NCBI RefSeq assembly: GCF_019703875.1
Contig: NZ_AP024110.1
Location: 1,364,001 to 1,428,000 of the forward strand
Source of the DNA: Methyloradius palustris
Lineage (GTDB): Bacteria; Pseudomonadota; Gammaproteobacteria; Burkholderiales; Methylophilaceae
Length of the DNA stretch: 64,000 bases
Direction: 5' to 3'
Shown: one piece after another, positions 42,887-52,118 of the stretch
Layout: every line of letters starts with the position of its first letter
Position numbering within the stretch: the stretch's first letter is position 1
Notes under the pieces: model-generated
What the model saw: the letters and a program-made list of their open reading frames with translations, nothing else
The model's database searches: none
What the model was told of the DNA's origin: nothing
Made by a program: the position numbers and the translations under genes

Positions 42887-45211
42887 ATGAAGTTGAGTCA
42901 TATGCTTAGATACATACCACTATTCTTTTTGGGCATGTATGCACTGTCAGCCATGGCGATAGAGCCTTTCGTGGTCAAGGATATCCGCGTCGAAGGTATT
43001 CAACGTACTGAAGCTGGTGCGGTGTTTAACTACCTACCAGTAAAAGTGGGCGATACCATGGATGACGAGAAAGCCACGCAAGCGATTAAAGCCTTGTATG
43101 GTTCTGGTTTTTTCAAGGATGTTCGTATTGAAGTCGAAAACGATGTACTGATTGTCTTAGTGCAAGAACGCGCGGCCATCGCTCAAATTACCTTTAGCGG
43201 TAATAAATCTTTCCCTAGCGATAAAATGAAAGAGGGGATGAAGCAGATTGGCTTGTCTGAGGGTCTGATTTTTGATAAATCGATGTTGGACAGGGCTGAG
43301 CAAGAAATCAAGCGCCAATATCTTTCACAAGGCAAATATGCCGCTACCGTAAAAACAGTAGTGAGTCCGTTAGAGCGCAATCGTGTTGCGATTGCCTTCC
43401 AAATTGAGGAAGGCGCTGTTTCTAAAATTCGTAGTATCAATATCGTTGGTAATCAAGCTTTTGAGTCCAAAGAGTTGCTCGAACAATTCAAATTAACTAC
43501 ACCAGATTGGATGACTTGGTGGAGTAAGAATGATCAATATTCCAAGCAAAAATTAACAGCTGATCTTGAGTCATTGCGCTCTTTCTACATGAACCAGGGT
43601 TACCTTGAATTTAATGTGGACTCAACCCAAGTTTCAATTACGCCAGACAAGCGCGATATTTACATCACCGTGAATATTACCGAGGGTGAAAAATATACCG
43701 TGACTGACGTCAAGGTGGCTGGTGAAATGCTGCTGCCAGAAGATGAAGCACGCAAATTAATCAGCGTACAAACAGGTGAATACTTTAATCGCCAGAAGGT
43801 GACTGAATCAAGCAAAGCAATTGGCGACAGACTTGGTAATGATGGATACGCTTTCGCTAACGTCAACGCCGTGCCGGAAGTCGATAAAGATAAGCATACC
43901 GTGGGTTTTACATTTTTCATTGACCCAGGTCGTCGTGTATATGTCCGCCGCATCAATATCACTGGAAATACCCGTACGCGTGATGAAGTATTACGCCGTG
44001 AAATGCGCCAGCTCGAATCAGCATGGTATGGCGCTGATAAAATCAATCGTTCTAAACAGCGTCTTGAGCGTTTGCAATTCTTCTCGGACGTTAACGTAGA
44101 AACGCCTGCGGTACCAGGTACAGCGGATCAAGTAGATTTGAATTTAAATGTAACGGAGAAATCTACAGGCAGCATTATGTTTGGCGCTGGTTTGTCCAGC
44201 GCTGAAGGCGTTGTATTGGGGGTTACCGTTAACCAAAATAACTTCTTGGGTACTGGTAATCGCGTATCTGCGCAGATCAATACTGGTCGTGTGAATACAG
44301 TCTACTCCTTGTCTTACACAGACCCTTACTTCACACCAGATGGTATTAGCCGTGGTTTTGATGTGTATCGCCGTGATGTTGATACTTCATATTTGGGCAC
44401 AGGTACATACAAAACATCCTCATACGGTACGGGCGTGAAATTCGGTATGCCTATCAATGAGCGAGATTCATTGAGCGCAGGGCTGACTTTTGATTACACG
44501 CAAGTCAATCTGGATGCAACGAGTCCAGGCCAATATTTACTTTATTGTAGTGGTCAGTTGAATTGTGAAAATACGAGCTTGGCGCTTAATTTAGGTTGGG
44601 CACATGACACACGTGACAATGTTTTATTCCCGAATAATGGCGTATTACAGCGTGCTAACATCGAAATTGGCTTGCCTGGATTTGATCTGGAATACTACAA
44701 AGCTGAATATAAGCATTCATGGTATAAAGCACTCAGTAAAAACTTTACCCTCATGCTGAATGGTGAGGCAGGTTATGGTGCAAGTTACGGTAGCAAAGAC
44801 TTCCCATTCTTCAAAAACTTCTATATTGGTGGCGTAAACTCGGTACGCGGCTTTGAAACAAGTGCAATTGGTCCGCGCCAACCTAACACGACCACAGGTA
44901 CAACCTTTGCCACTGGTGGTACTAAACGCTTGCTAGGTAATGCGGAAATATACTTCCCTATTCCTGGGATGAAAGACGCTAAACAGTTACGTTTAAGTAC
45001 CTTCATTGATGCAGGTAGTGTGTATGCAGCCGATCAGGATATTTCACTGAGCGATCTCAGGTTTTCAACTGGTCTGGGTGTTAGTTGGTACTCTCCATTT
45101 GGCCCAATCAAACTAGTGTTAGCAAAAGCACTTAACCCGAAGAAGTCGGCTGATGGCTTGGTTGATGATAGAACGCAATTACTGCAGTTCCAGTTGGGTT
45201 CGCAGTTCTAA
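42887..45211 (+). CDS. bamA: Outer membrane protein assembly factor BamA
   Basis: Essential outer-membrane protein (774 aa) that inserts beta-barrel proteins. A Sec signal (cleavage after AMA, about residue 24) is followed by five POTRA domains (first beginning FVVKDIRVEGIQRTEAGAVF; others at about 95, 175, 265 and 345). The C-terminal 16-strand barrel includes the conserved loop motif GGVNSVRGFETSAIGPR (VRGF) and ends in a terminal Phe (LQFQLGSQF), the barrel assembly signal. It begins five bases after rseP and precedes skp. Confidence 0.97.
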   Translation: MKLSHMLRYIPLFFLGMYALSAMAIEPFVVKDIRVEGIQRTEAGAVFNYLPVKVGDTMDDEKATQAIKALYGSGFFKDVRIEVENDVLIVLVQERAAIAQITFSGNKSFPSDKMKEGMKQIGLSEGLIFDKSMLDRAEQEIKRQYLSQGKYAATVKTVVSPLERNRVAIAFQIEEGAVSKIRSINIVGNQAFESKELLEQFKLTTPDWMTWWSKNDQYSKQKLTADLESLRSFYMNQGYLEFNVDSTQVSITPDKRDIYITVNITEGEKYTVTDVKVAGEMLLPEDEARKLISVQTGEYFNRQKVTESSKAIGDRLGNDGYAFANVNAVPEVDKDKHTVGFTFFIDPGRRVYVRRINITGNTRTRDEVLRREMRQLESAWYGADKINRSKQRLERLQFFSDVNVETPAVPGTADQVDLNLNVTEKSTGSIMFGAGLSSAEGVVLGVTVNQNNFLGTGNRVSAQINTGRVNTVYSLSYTDPYFTPDGISRGFDVYRRDVDTSYLGTGTYKTSSYGTGVKFGMPINERDSLSAGLTFDYTQVNLDATSPGQYLLYCSGQLNCENTSLALNLGWAHDTRDNVLFPNNGVLQRANIEIGLPGFDLEYYKAEYKHSWYKALSKNFTLMLNGEAGYGASYGSKDFPFFKNFYIGGVNSVRGFETSAIGPRQPNTTTGTTFATGGTKRLLGNAEIYFPIPGMKDAKQLRLSTFIDAGSVYAADQDISLSDLRFSTGLGVSWYSPFGPIKLVLAKALNPKKSADGLVDDRTQLLQFQLGSQF

Positions 45212-45241
45212 AATTATTATTTGAAATATCAGGAGAATTAA

Positions 45242-45760
45242 TTGAATCAATTATTCAGAAACCTATTGGTATTGGCCTTGTGCGCAGCCTCTTTAAATGC
45301 TGGTCATGCAATAGCTGCAGCTGGCGATATCAAGGTTGGTTATGTGCAAGTGGATAAGATTTTGCAAGAAGCACCTCAAACTGCAGAAAGTGGCAAGAAG
45401 TTGGAGAAAGAGTTTGGTCCGCGCAGCCAGGACCTTGATAAGTTACAAAAACAGATTAAAGATTTAGACGCATCTATAGATAAAGATGCATTAACACTTT
45501 CGGATACTGATAAACGTAACAGAGAGCGTGATTCAGCTAATATGAAAATTGAGTTTCAACGCAAACAGCGTGAATTGCGTGAAGATGTGAACTTGCGCAA
45601 GAACGAAGAGCTCGCTGCCTTGCAAGATCGTATCAACAAAGCGGTGAGCTCTGTCGCAGAAGCCGAGCATTATGACTTGGTGGTTTATGGTGGTGTCGCT
45701 TTTGCAAGTAAGCAGGTAGATATTACTGATAAGGTTTTAAAGTCATTGGGTAAGAAATAA
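45242..45760 (+). CDS. skp: Periplasmic chaperone Skp/OmpH
   Basis: Periplasmic chaperone (172 aa) that carries unfolded outer-membrane proteins to BamA. A Sec signal (LLVLALCAASLNAGHAIAAA) is followed by KVGYVQVDKILQEAPQTAES and a long charged coiled-coil (about residues 45-135), the tentacles of the Skp trimer. The start is a TTG, supported by an AGGAG site eight bases upstream and by the exact start of the signal peptide. Length fits E. coli Skp (161 aa). Confidence 0.93.
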   Translation: MNQLFRNLLVLALCAASLNAGHAIAAAGDIKVGYVQVDKILQEAPQTAESGKKLEKEFGPRSQDLDKLQKQIKDLDASIDKDALTLSDTDKRNRERDSANMKIEFQRKQRELREDVNLRKNEELAALQDRINKAVSSVAEAEHYDLVVYGGVAFASKQVDITDKVLKSLGKK

Positions 45761-45810
45761 TTACCGCAGTTAGCCGATACGAATTAACAAAATTTACGAT
45801 CTTAAGTAGC

Positions 45811-46866
45811 ATGTCCAAGACTTATTCACTGCAAGAAATTGTATCTGTATTGGGTGGCTTGCTAGTTGATGGTAGCGATACAAGTATCAGTAGAGTAGCT
45901 TCAATTACAAATGCACAGCAGGGGCATATTACTTTCTTAAGAGAATCAAAGTACCGAAGCCAGCTTGCCACGACTAAAGCCAGCGCTGTTATTCTAAGCC
46001 CAGAGAATCAGGCGTTAACTCAATTACCTCGTATTGTCACAGATAATCCCTACGCTTATTTTGCACGTGTTTCAGAGTTGTTAAACTCTGTTGAAGTTTA
46101 CGCAAAAGGGATTCACCAAACAGCAGTTATCGATGCTAGTGCTCGAGTGCCAGCATCCTGCGCTATTGCTGCAAACGTCGTGATTGGGTCAGATGTCATT
46201 CTTGGTGAGAATGTAGTCATAGGCAATAACTGCAGCATAGGCAGGGGTGTTGTGATTGGTGAAAACACTACACTACAAGCTAATGTCTCCGTTTATCATG
46301 ATTGTATCTTGGGTAAACACTGCATCGTAGCTGCAGGTACGGTGATTGGTGCTGATGGCTTTGGTTATGCCAATTATGATGTTAAGTGGGTCAAAATCCC
46401 ACAAGTGGGGCGTGTGATAATAGAAGATCACGTAGAAATAGGTGCTAATACCACCATTGATCGTGGCGCGTTGGATGACACGGTCATTGAAACGGGCTGT
46501 AAATTAGACAATCTGATACAGATTGGGCATAACTGTCGTATTGGCGAGCACAGCGTTATTGCTGGATGTGTTGGTATTGCGGGTAGTGCAGTGATTGGTA
46601 AACGCTGCAAAATAGGGGGTGCGGCCATGATATTGGGGCATCTCGAAATAGCGGATGATGTCACTATTTCACCAGGCAGCATGATTACCCGTTCGTTGAC
46701 CAAAGCTGACACCTATACAGCACTCATGCCGTTTCAGACGCATGGTGAATGGCTGAAAACAGCGGCCAATATACGTCGAGTTGGGAACGTGAATGACAGA
46801 CTTAAAGAATTAGAACGAGAATTAGCTAAAGTTAAATCTCAGCTAGACAGCACAAAGCCAGATTAA
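45811..46866 (+). CDS. lpxD: UDP-3-O-(3-hydroxyacyl)glucosamine N-acyltransferase
   Basis: Third acyltransfer step of lipid A synthesis (351 aa; E. coli 341 aa). An N-terminal uridine-binding domain (SLQEIVSVLGGLLVDGSDTS, then HITFLRESKYRSQL) is followed by a left-handed beta helix of hexapeptide repeats (about residues 105-290, such as VVIGSDVILGENVVIGNNCS) with the catalytic His in LIQIGHNCRIGEHS, and a helical C-terminus. It sits in the skp-lpxD-fabZ-lpxA-lpxB order. Confidence 0.96.
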   Translation: MSKTYSLQEIVSVLGGLLVDGSDTSISRVASITNAQQGHITFLRESKYRSQLATTKASAVILSPENQALTQLPRIVTDNPYAYFARVSELLNSVEVYAKGIHQTAVIDASARVPASCAIAANVVIGSDVILGENVVIGNNCSIGRGVVIGENTTLQANVSVYHDCILGKHCIVAAGTVIGADGFGYANYDVKWVKIPQVGRVIIEDHVEIGANTTIDRGALDDTVIETGCKLDNLIQIGHNCRIGEHSVIAGCVGIAGSAVIGKRCKIGGAAMILGHLEIADDVTISPGSMITRSLTKADTYTALMPFQTHGEWLKTAANIRRVGNVNDRLKELERELAKVKSQLDSTKPD

Positions 46867-46900
46867 ATTATACAAAACCGAAAAAGAATGAGAGAAAGCC

Positions 46901-47362
46901 ATGAGTGACAAGGCAGTGACGAGCATGGATATCCATGAAATATTGAATCATCTACCGCATCGTTATCCTTTTATGCTGGTGGATCGTGTCATTTCTCTCG
47001 AATTGGGCAAAGAAATAGTTGCCATCAAAAATGTCAGCATGAATGAGCCATTTTTTCCCGGCCATTTCCCATATCATCCAGTGATGCCCGGCGTACTGAT
47101 TGTAGAGGCCTTGGCACAGGCCGCGGCCATCTTGTCTTTTAAGACCATGGATACCAAGCCTAGCGATGACTCAGTCTATTACTTCGCTGGCATTGATAAT
47201 GCACGATTCAAGAAACCAGTTTCGCCTGGTGATCAATTAGTCCTGAAAGTCAGTATTGACCGTGTATTAAGAGGTATTTGGAAATACAAAGGCCAGGCTT
47301 TGGTTGATGATGTTGTCGTGGCAGAGGCAGAGATGATGTGTATTTTGAAGGCCATCGAATAA
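46901..47362 (+). CDS. fabZ: 3-hydroxyacyl-[ACP] dehydratase FabZ
   Basis: Dehydratase (153 aa; E. coli 151 aa) of fatty acid elongation. Catalytic residues are visible in NHLPHRYPFMLVDRV and FFPGHFPYHPVMPGVLIVEA (His and Glu). The stop is six bases before the lpxA ATG, so FabZ and LpxA, which use the same 3-hydroxyacyl-ACP pool, are likely balanced by co-translation. Confidence 0.97.
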   Translation: MSDKAVTSMDIHEILNHLPHRYPFMLVDRVISLELGKEIVAIKNVSMNEPFFPGHFPYHPVMPGVLIVEALAQAAAILSFKTMDTKPSDDSVYYFAGIDNARFKKPVSPGDQLVLKVSIDRVLRGIWKYKGQALVDDVVVAEAEMMCILKAIE

Positions 47363-47367
47363 TTACT

Positions 47368-48150
47368 ATGACCCAGGCAAAAATTCATTCTACAGCCATC
47401 GTAGACCCTAAAGCATCAGTTGATTCTAGTGTTGAGATCGGCCCTTATGCCATTATTGGCCCTAATGTAGAGATTGGCAGTGGAACAACCGTTGGTAGCC
47501 ATACCGTTATAAACGGCCACACGAGCATTGGTAAAAATAACCAGATATTTCAGTTTTCATCATTAGGTGAAGCGCCACAAGACAAGAAATACAAAAATGA
47601 GCCTACACGCCTTGAGATAGGCGACGGCAACACAATTCGTGAGTTTTGTACGTTCAATCGAGGCACGATCCAAGATAAGGGTGTGACCAAGATTGGTAAC
47701 AATAACTGGGTGATGGCCTATGTGCATATTGCTCACGATTGTGATGTTGGTAACAACACTATTCTTGCCAATAACTCATCATTAGCTGGCCATGTAGACA
47801 TGCATGATTACGCCATACTGGGTGGTTTTACCTTGGTACACCAGTTCTGCAAAATCGGCGCCCATGTGATTACCGCTGTGAACACTGTCGTTTTTAAAGA
47901 TATTCCGCCGTATGTAACAGCTGCTGGCTATGATGCTAAACCGCATGGTATCAACAGTGAAGGCCTTAAACGACGTGGATTTACACCAGAAGCTATGCTG
48001 CAAATCAAGCGTGCCTATAAAGCTTTATATCGTAATGGTTTGACCTTGGAAGAAGCGAAGCAAGAAATTGCCAAACAGCAAGCCAACTGCCCTGAGCTTG
48101 GTATTCTTCTTGAGTTCCTTAACCAATCTACACGCGGCATCGTCCGCTAA
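47368..48150 (+). CDS. lpxA: UDP-N-acetylglucosamine acyltransferase
   Basis: First enzyme of lipid A synthesis (260 aa; E. coli 262 aa), transferring a 3-hydroxyacyl chain from ACP to UDP-GlcNAc. The hexapeptide beta helix starts IHSTAIVDPKASVDSSVEIG, the catalytic His is in MAYVHIAHDCDVGNN, and the C-terminal helices contain AYKALYRNGLTLEEAKQEI. A longer frame from a GTG at 47338 overlaps fabZ; the ATG at 47368 gives the canonical start and is preferred. Confidence 0.96.
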   Translation: MTQAKIHSTAIVDPKASVDSSVEIGPYAIIGPNVEIGSGTTVGSHTVINGHTSIGKNNQIFQFSSLGEAPQDKKYKNEPTRLEIGDGNTIREFCTFNRGTIQDKGVTKIGNNNWVMAYVHIAHDCDVGNNTILANNSSLAGHVDMHDYAILGGFTLVHQFCKIGAHVITAVNTVVFKDIPPYVTAAGYDAKPHGINSEGLKRRGFTPEAMLQIKRAYKALYRNGLTLEEAKQEIAKQQANCPELGILLEFLNQSTRGIVR

Positions 48151-48170
48151 CTTAAGCAGTCAGACTAAGT

Positions 48171-49310
48171 ATGCCAACTATCGGAATCGTAGCCGGAGAA
48201 GCGTCTGGCGACTTGCTTGGCAGTCACCTTATTCGCGCACTAAAAAAACATAGACCTGATCTCGAATTTATCGGGATTGCAGGGCCTAAAATGATCAGTG
48301 AGGGTGCAACCTCATTATTCCCCATTGAAAAACTGTCAGTACGTGGTTATGTTGAGGTATTACGGCATTTGCCTGGCTTGTTAAAGATACGCAAGCAAGT
48401 ATTCAAAAGCATACTAAATAGCCGTCCAGACCTGTTTATTGGGATTGATGCGCCAGACTTTAACTTTGCATTAGAGCGTAAACTAAAACGCAAAGGCATC
48501 AAGACGATTCATTATGTTAGCCCTTCAATCTGGGCTTGGCGTAAAGGTCGAATTGGCAAAATCAGGCGGGCAGTATCGCATGTACTGGCCTTGTTTCCCT
48601 TTGAGTCTGCAATCTATGAAGATGCAGGTATTCCTGTCTCTTACGTCGGCCATCCGCTAGCAGACATTATTCCGATCGAGCCAAATAAAGCAGATGCGCG
48701 CGAGCAACTCAAGCTTAAATCGCACCAATTGGTGATTGCTATGCTGCCAGGCAGCCGCCAAAGTGAAGTCAAGCAATTGGCTGATTTATTCGTTAAAACC
48801 GCCAGGCAAATGCTGGATGTCATGCCAGAGATTCAATTTCTCGTGCCATTGATTACACGCGAAACTAGAAAAATATTTGAGCAGGCAATCTACGAAAATC
48901 AGGGTGAAGAGCAATTGCCCATACAGATTTTATTTGGGCATGCACATCTAGCGATGGAAGCAGCAGATGCCGTGATCGTGGCCTCTGGCACAGCAACGCT
49001 TGAAGCAGCTCTGTACAAACGGCCAATGGTCATTACTTATCGCATGCCTTGGTTGAGCTGGCAAATACTCAAACGTATGAATTATTTACCGTATGTAGGG
49101 TTGCCTAATGTGCTTGCTGGCAGGTTTGTAGTGCCTGAGTTACTACAGAATGAAGCAACACCCGAAAAGATTGCAGATGCCACCATCAAGCTCCTAGAAG
49201 ATAAGACTTTAGTCGAAGAAATACGAAAAGAATTCACTGATATACATCATAGGCTGCGGCAAAACACCGAAGAAAAAGCGGCCGCAGCTATTCTGGCTTA
49301 TCTTCAATAA
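48171..49310 (+). CDS. lpxB: Lipid-A-disaccharide synthase
   Basis: Glycosyltransferase (379 aa; E. coli 382 aa) joining lipid X and UDP-diacylglucosamine at the membrane. It starts PTIGIVAGEASGDLLGSHLI and carries LFIGIDAPDFNF, YVSPSIWAWRKGRIGKIRRA, MLPGSRQSEVKQL and VIVASGTATLEAALYKRPMV. It lies 20 bases after lpxA and 24 before rnhB. Confidence 0.96.
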   Translation: MPTIGIVAGEASGDLLGSHLIRALKKHRPDLEFIGIAGPKMISEGATSLFPIEKLSVRGYVEVLRHLPGLLKIRKQVFKSILNSRPDLFIGIDAPDFNFALERKLKRKGIKTIHYVSPSIWAWRKGRIGKIRRAVSHVLALFPFESAIYEDAGIPVSYVGHPLADIIPIEPNKADAREQLKLKSHQLVIAMLPGSRQSEVKQLADLFVKTARQMLDVMPEIQFLVPLITRETRKIFEQAIYENQGEEQLPIQILFGHAHLAMEAADAVIVASGTATLEAALYKRPMVITYRMPWLSWQILKRMNYLPYVGLPNVLAGRFVVPELLQNEATPEKIADATIKLLEDKTLVEEIRKEFTDIHHRLRQNTEEKAAAAILAYLQ

Positions 49311-49334
49311 GTACGCATAAGGTCATCTTAAACA

Positions 49335-49913
49335 ATGAACCAGTTTCATCTGATATGCGGCGTAGATGAGGCGGGTCGCGGGCCTTTAGCTGGAGCGGTC
49401 TATGCCGCAGCAGTGATACTTGATCCTGCAAAGCCTATCATTGGCTTGGCCGACTCTAAAAAACTTAGTGAAAAAAAGCGCGATTACTTGGCATTGCAGA
49501 TCAAAGAGCACGCCTTGGCATGGGCAATTGCGAGCAGTAGTGTAGAAGAGATAGACGAGATTAATATCTTACAAGCCAGCTTGCTGGCGATGAAGCGTGC
49601 TGTGGAGCAATTGCATATCACGCCCCATAAAATTCTGGTTGATGGCCTGCATTGCCCAAAGGTTTCAATGGCGTCAGAAGCTATTGTCAAAGGCGATAGC
49701 AAAGTCGAAGCCATCTCAGCCGCTTCTATTTTGGCCAAGACTGCCAGAGATTTCGAATTAATCCAGCTTGATAAACTCTATCCAGAATATAACTTTGCCA
49801 AACACAAAGGTTATCCAACCGCTGAGCATATGCAGCGACTCATTCAATATGGAGTTTCTGCTGTGCACCGCCGCAGTTATGCGCCGGTGAGAAATCTACT
49901 CGCTCAACAGTAG
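49335..49913 (+). CDS. rnhB: Ribonuclease HII
   Basis: RNase HII (192 aa; E. coli 198 aa) removes ribonucleotides from DNA. It has the GRPL motif in CGVDEAGRGPLAGAVYAAAV with catalytic Asp/Glu, LADSKKLSEKKRDYL, the VDGLHCPK and EAISAASILAKTARD segments, and YNFAKHKGYPTAEHM. It ends the operon. Its last 18 bases overlap the end of the convergent RsmI-like methylase gene. Confidence 0.96.
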   Translation: MNQFHLICGVDEAGRGPLAGAVYAAAVILDPAKPIIGLADSKKLSEKKRDYLALQIKEHALAWAIASSSVEEIDEINILQASLLAMKRAVEQLHITPHKILVDGLHCPKVSMASEAIVKGDSKVEAISAASILAKTARDFELIQLDKLYPEYNFAKHKGYPTAEHMQRLIQYGVSAVHRRSYAPVRNLLAQQ

Positions 49914-50609
49914 AAATACGCAGAGCTGTTTATGCAGTTCTGGCAAAGTTGACTTTTTCCACACACTGATTGATTTACTCACAATAGACTCGCTATCCAA
50001 GCTGATATTGCATGCGATGCATAGCCTTGTATTTGGACTGCAATGCGCCAACAGGTCTTCGAGCATGTGTTGGTTGCGATAGGGTGTTTCAATAAAAATC
50101 TGCGTTTCATTATGCTTCTGTGAGTTTTTCTCTATTTCTTTGATGCGCTGGATACGCGCCGCCTTATCACTGGGCAGATAGCCCAAAAAAGTAAAGCGCT
50201 GCCCATTAAAACCCGATGCCATGAGGCTTAGCAAGATTGAAGAAGGGCCGACCAAGGGTGCTACACGTATGCCTTTGCTATGGGCTAGTGCCGCCAATCT
50301 AGCACCTGGGTCTGCGACACCTGGGCAACCCGCTTCAGACATTAGCCCGACATCTAATCCAGCTAATAACGGTGCTAATAAAGCAGCTAGTTCAGTTTCA
50401 ATGGTATGTTCGTTGAGTGTTAGCAACTGAATCTCACGCACGGGCTTGACTGTTTTAATCAGCCCTAGAAAACGACGTGCTGTCTTTTCATTTTCTACGA
50501 CAAAGGTGTCCAACTTTTGGGTAAGTGTGACGACTTCTGGCGGCAATACCTGCGCTAGATTATCTCCACCCAGCGTGACAGGGATTAGGTATAGCGTACC
50601 AAAAGCCAT
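49896..50609 (-). CDS. Short RsmI-like tetrapyrrole-methylase-fold SAM methyltransferase
   Basis: SAM-dependent methylase-fold protein of 237 aa, shorter than RsmI (286 aa in E. coli), the 16S rRNA C1402 2'-O-methyltransferase. It shares TLYLIPVTLGGDN at the N-terminus (RsmI: YIVPTPIGNL), VGLMSEAGCPGVADPGARLA and LVGPSSILLSLMASGFNGQR but lacks the usual EDTR/HNE segments (ENEKTARRF, LNEHTIETE instead). I read it as a paralogue rather than RsmI itself; the substrate is unknown. The ATG is one base after the DUF4139 gene's stop, so the two are translationally coupled. Confidence 0.8.
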   Translation of the reverse strand: MAFGTLYLIPVTLGGDNLAQVLPPEVVTLTQKLDTFVVENEKTARRFLGLIKTVKPVREIQLLTLNEHTIETELAALLAPLLAGLDVGLMSEAGCPGVADPGARLAALAHSKGIRVAPLVGPSSILLSLMASGFNGQRFTFLGYLPSDKAARIQRIKEIEKNSQKHNETQIFIETPYRNQHMLEDLLAHCSPNTRLCIACNISLDSESIVSKSISVWKKSTLPELHKQLCVFLLLSE

Positions 50610-50610
50610 A

Positions 50611-52071
50611 CTAATACTTCACTTGCACACGGTAAGTCAGCACAGCTTTGCCTTCAGCTGGTACGTCAACCTTCCAGATATTGGTATTGCTCGTGATTTT
50701 TTTACTGGGGAGACTCTCCTGGATAATCTTCCAGTCCGCAGGTATCGGCTCTTGCACAGTCACAGTCACGGTTTCTTTTTTAGCATTTTTCAGCACAATT
50801 TCATAAGCACTTTCATACAGCGCATTACCTTTAGCTGGATTAGGTAATCGCTTGAAGTCGGTCTGTTTTTTGTCTGCAGTTACATCAAAGCTATCGCCTA
50901 GCTTCAAACGGACTGTCTCATTTTTCGGTGTATGGTCAATCGAGTCCTCCCCAACAAACTGGGCGTTGCCAGCACTGTCTTTCTTATAAACACGCAAGAT
51001 ACCTTTTGGTAAAGGCATGCCAAGTTTTGAGGACTCTTTATTATCAAACTGGATAAATACACCAACCTTCATCTTCTGGCCAAGATCACCATAACTGGAT
51101 TGATAATAATATTCAGAGCCTTGCAGCAGCAATTCTTTGCGCACAGGTACTGCGCTTGCACTCAGAAGCGTCACTTGCTTGGTCTGGTTCTCAGCTAAGT
51201 TGGTTGTTCTATCGAGGGTATAAAGATGGTATTCGAGCAGTGACTCTTCAGCCATCGGGGCTGCAGCATCCATTGCCATCTCTGTTTTTCGTCTAACCAT
51301 TTCCATCATCACTGGGCGTTGCTCAACTACGCGATTAACATCACCAGCTACCAACTGCAGCTTGGCGTTGTTATAACTGGTGCCGCTGGTATTAGTGAGC
51401 GTGACCCAGCCAGACAAATCAAGTTTGTCTTCAGCAGGGTTAAGCTCTGCCACGTAATCTGCTTTCCAGCCTAACCCGCCTGTTAAATAGCTCAGTTCCA
51501 CATTTTGCTCAGTAGCCGATTTACTATTTATTTGCATCACCAGTGTCGGCCTGTCACGCAGGTTGGCAGGAACATCGTTATAGACGATACGACCGGGCAG
51601 GCCAGTCTCTATGCGATCTGCCATTTTTAGCACAATGCCATTGTTAGCTGACAATACCTGTGCTTGCTCGCTGGTTTCAGTTCCATTACTTGGATTAGTT
51701 TTGATAATAGTGACATTCTTGCCCACGTATTTTTCGAGTAGCTTTTGTGGGGTCAGCAAATCAAAGTCGAAATTCTGCTCGAGCACATTAAAACTGTTGG
51801 GACTAGTCAAGCTACGCAATAACGCTGTTTCAGGACGAATTTGCGCACTAACATCACGAAAAGCCAAGCTGTTGCTGCCATTTTTAAGCTTTATCTTCCG
51901 CTGGTCTTTGACCAGTGCAAGATTGTCGTTGTATATCGTTACGGCAACTTCTTGCTGATCTTGCAGGGTGCTACGTGTTTCGTCTATATCGGCCGAAAAT
52001 CCAGTGCCTGCATATAGCGTAGCTACTGCTACCAAAGTAATTTTTACGGTATTTTTAATCAGTGTTTGCAA
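50611..52071 (-). CDS. Exported DUF4139-domain protein
   Basis: Secreted or periplasmic protein (486 aa) of unknown function with a DUF4139-like beta-sandwich. A signal peptide (TLIKNTVKITLVAVATLYAG, cleavage after GFSA) precedes EVAVTIYNDNLALVKDQRKI. Other family-type stretches are LSYLTGGLGWKADYVAEL, a C-terminal YESAYEIVLKNAKKETVTV and VQEPIPADWKII. The frame is open to 52107 with an ATG start, but a GGGAG ribosome site sits six bases before a TTG at 52071 that begins exactly at the signal peptide, so this start is preferred. It lies between yceF and the RsmI-like gene. Confidence 0.8.
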   Translation of the reverse strand: MQTLIKNTVKITLVAVATLYAGTGFSADIDETRSTLQDQQEVAVTIYNDNLALVKDQRKIKLKNGSNSLAFRDVSAQIRPETALLRSLTSPNSFNVLEQNFDFDLLTPQKLLEKYVGKNVTIIKTNPSNGTETSEQAQVLSANNGIVLKMADRIETGLPGRIVYNDVPANLRDRPTLVMQINSKSATEQNVELSYLTGGLGWKADYVAELNPAEDKLDLSGWVTLTNTSGTSYNNAKLQLVAGDVNRVVEQRPVMMEMVRRKTEMAMDAAAPMAEESLLEYHLYTLDRTTNLAENQTKQVTLLSASAVPVRKELLLQGSEYYYQSSYGDLGQKMKVGVFIQFDNKESSKLGMPLPKGILRVYKKDSAGNAQFVGEDSIDHTPKNETVRLKLGDSFDVTADKKQTDFKRLPNPAKGNALYESAYEIVLKNAKKETVTVTVQEPIPADWKIIQESLPSKKITSNTNIWKVDVPAEGKAVLTYRVQVKY

Positions 52072-52118
52072 GATATTCTCCCAGGAGATTGGTTGGTCTA
52101 GGCACAAAGCGTTACTTG

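Noticed and set aside
47338..47367. N-terminal extension of lpxA from a GTG
   Set aside because: The extension overlaps fabZ and is absent from LpxA proteins; the ATG at 47368 gives the canonical start.
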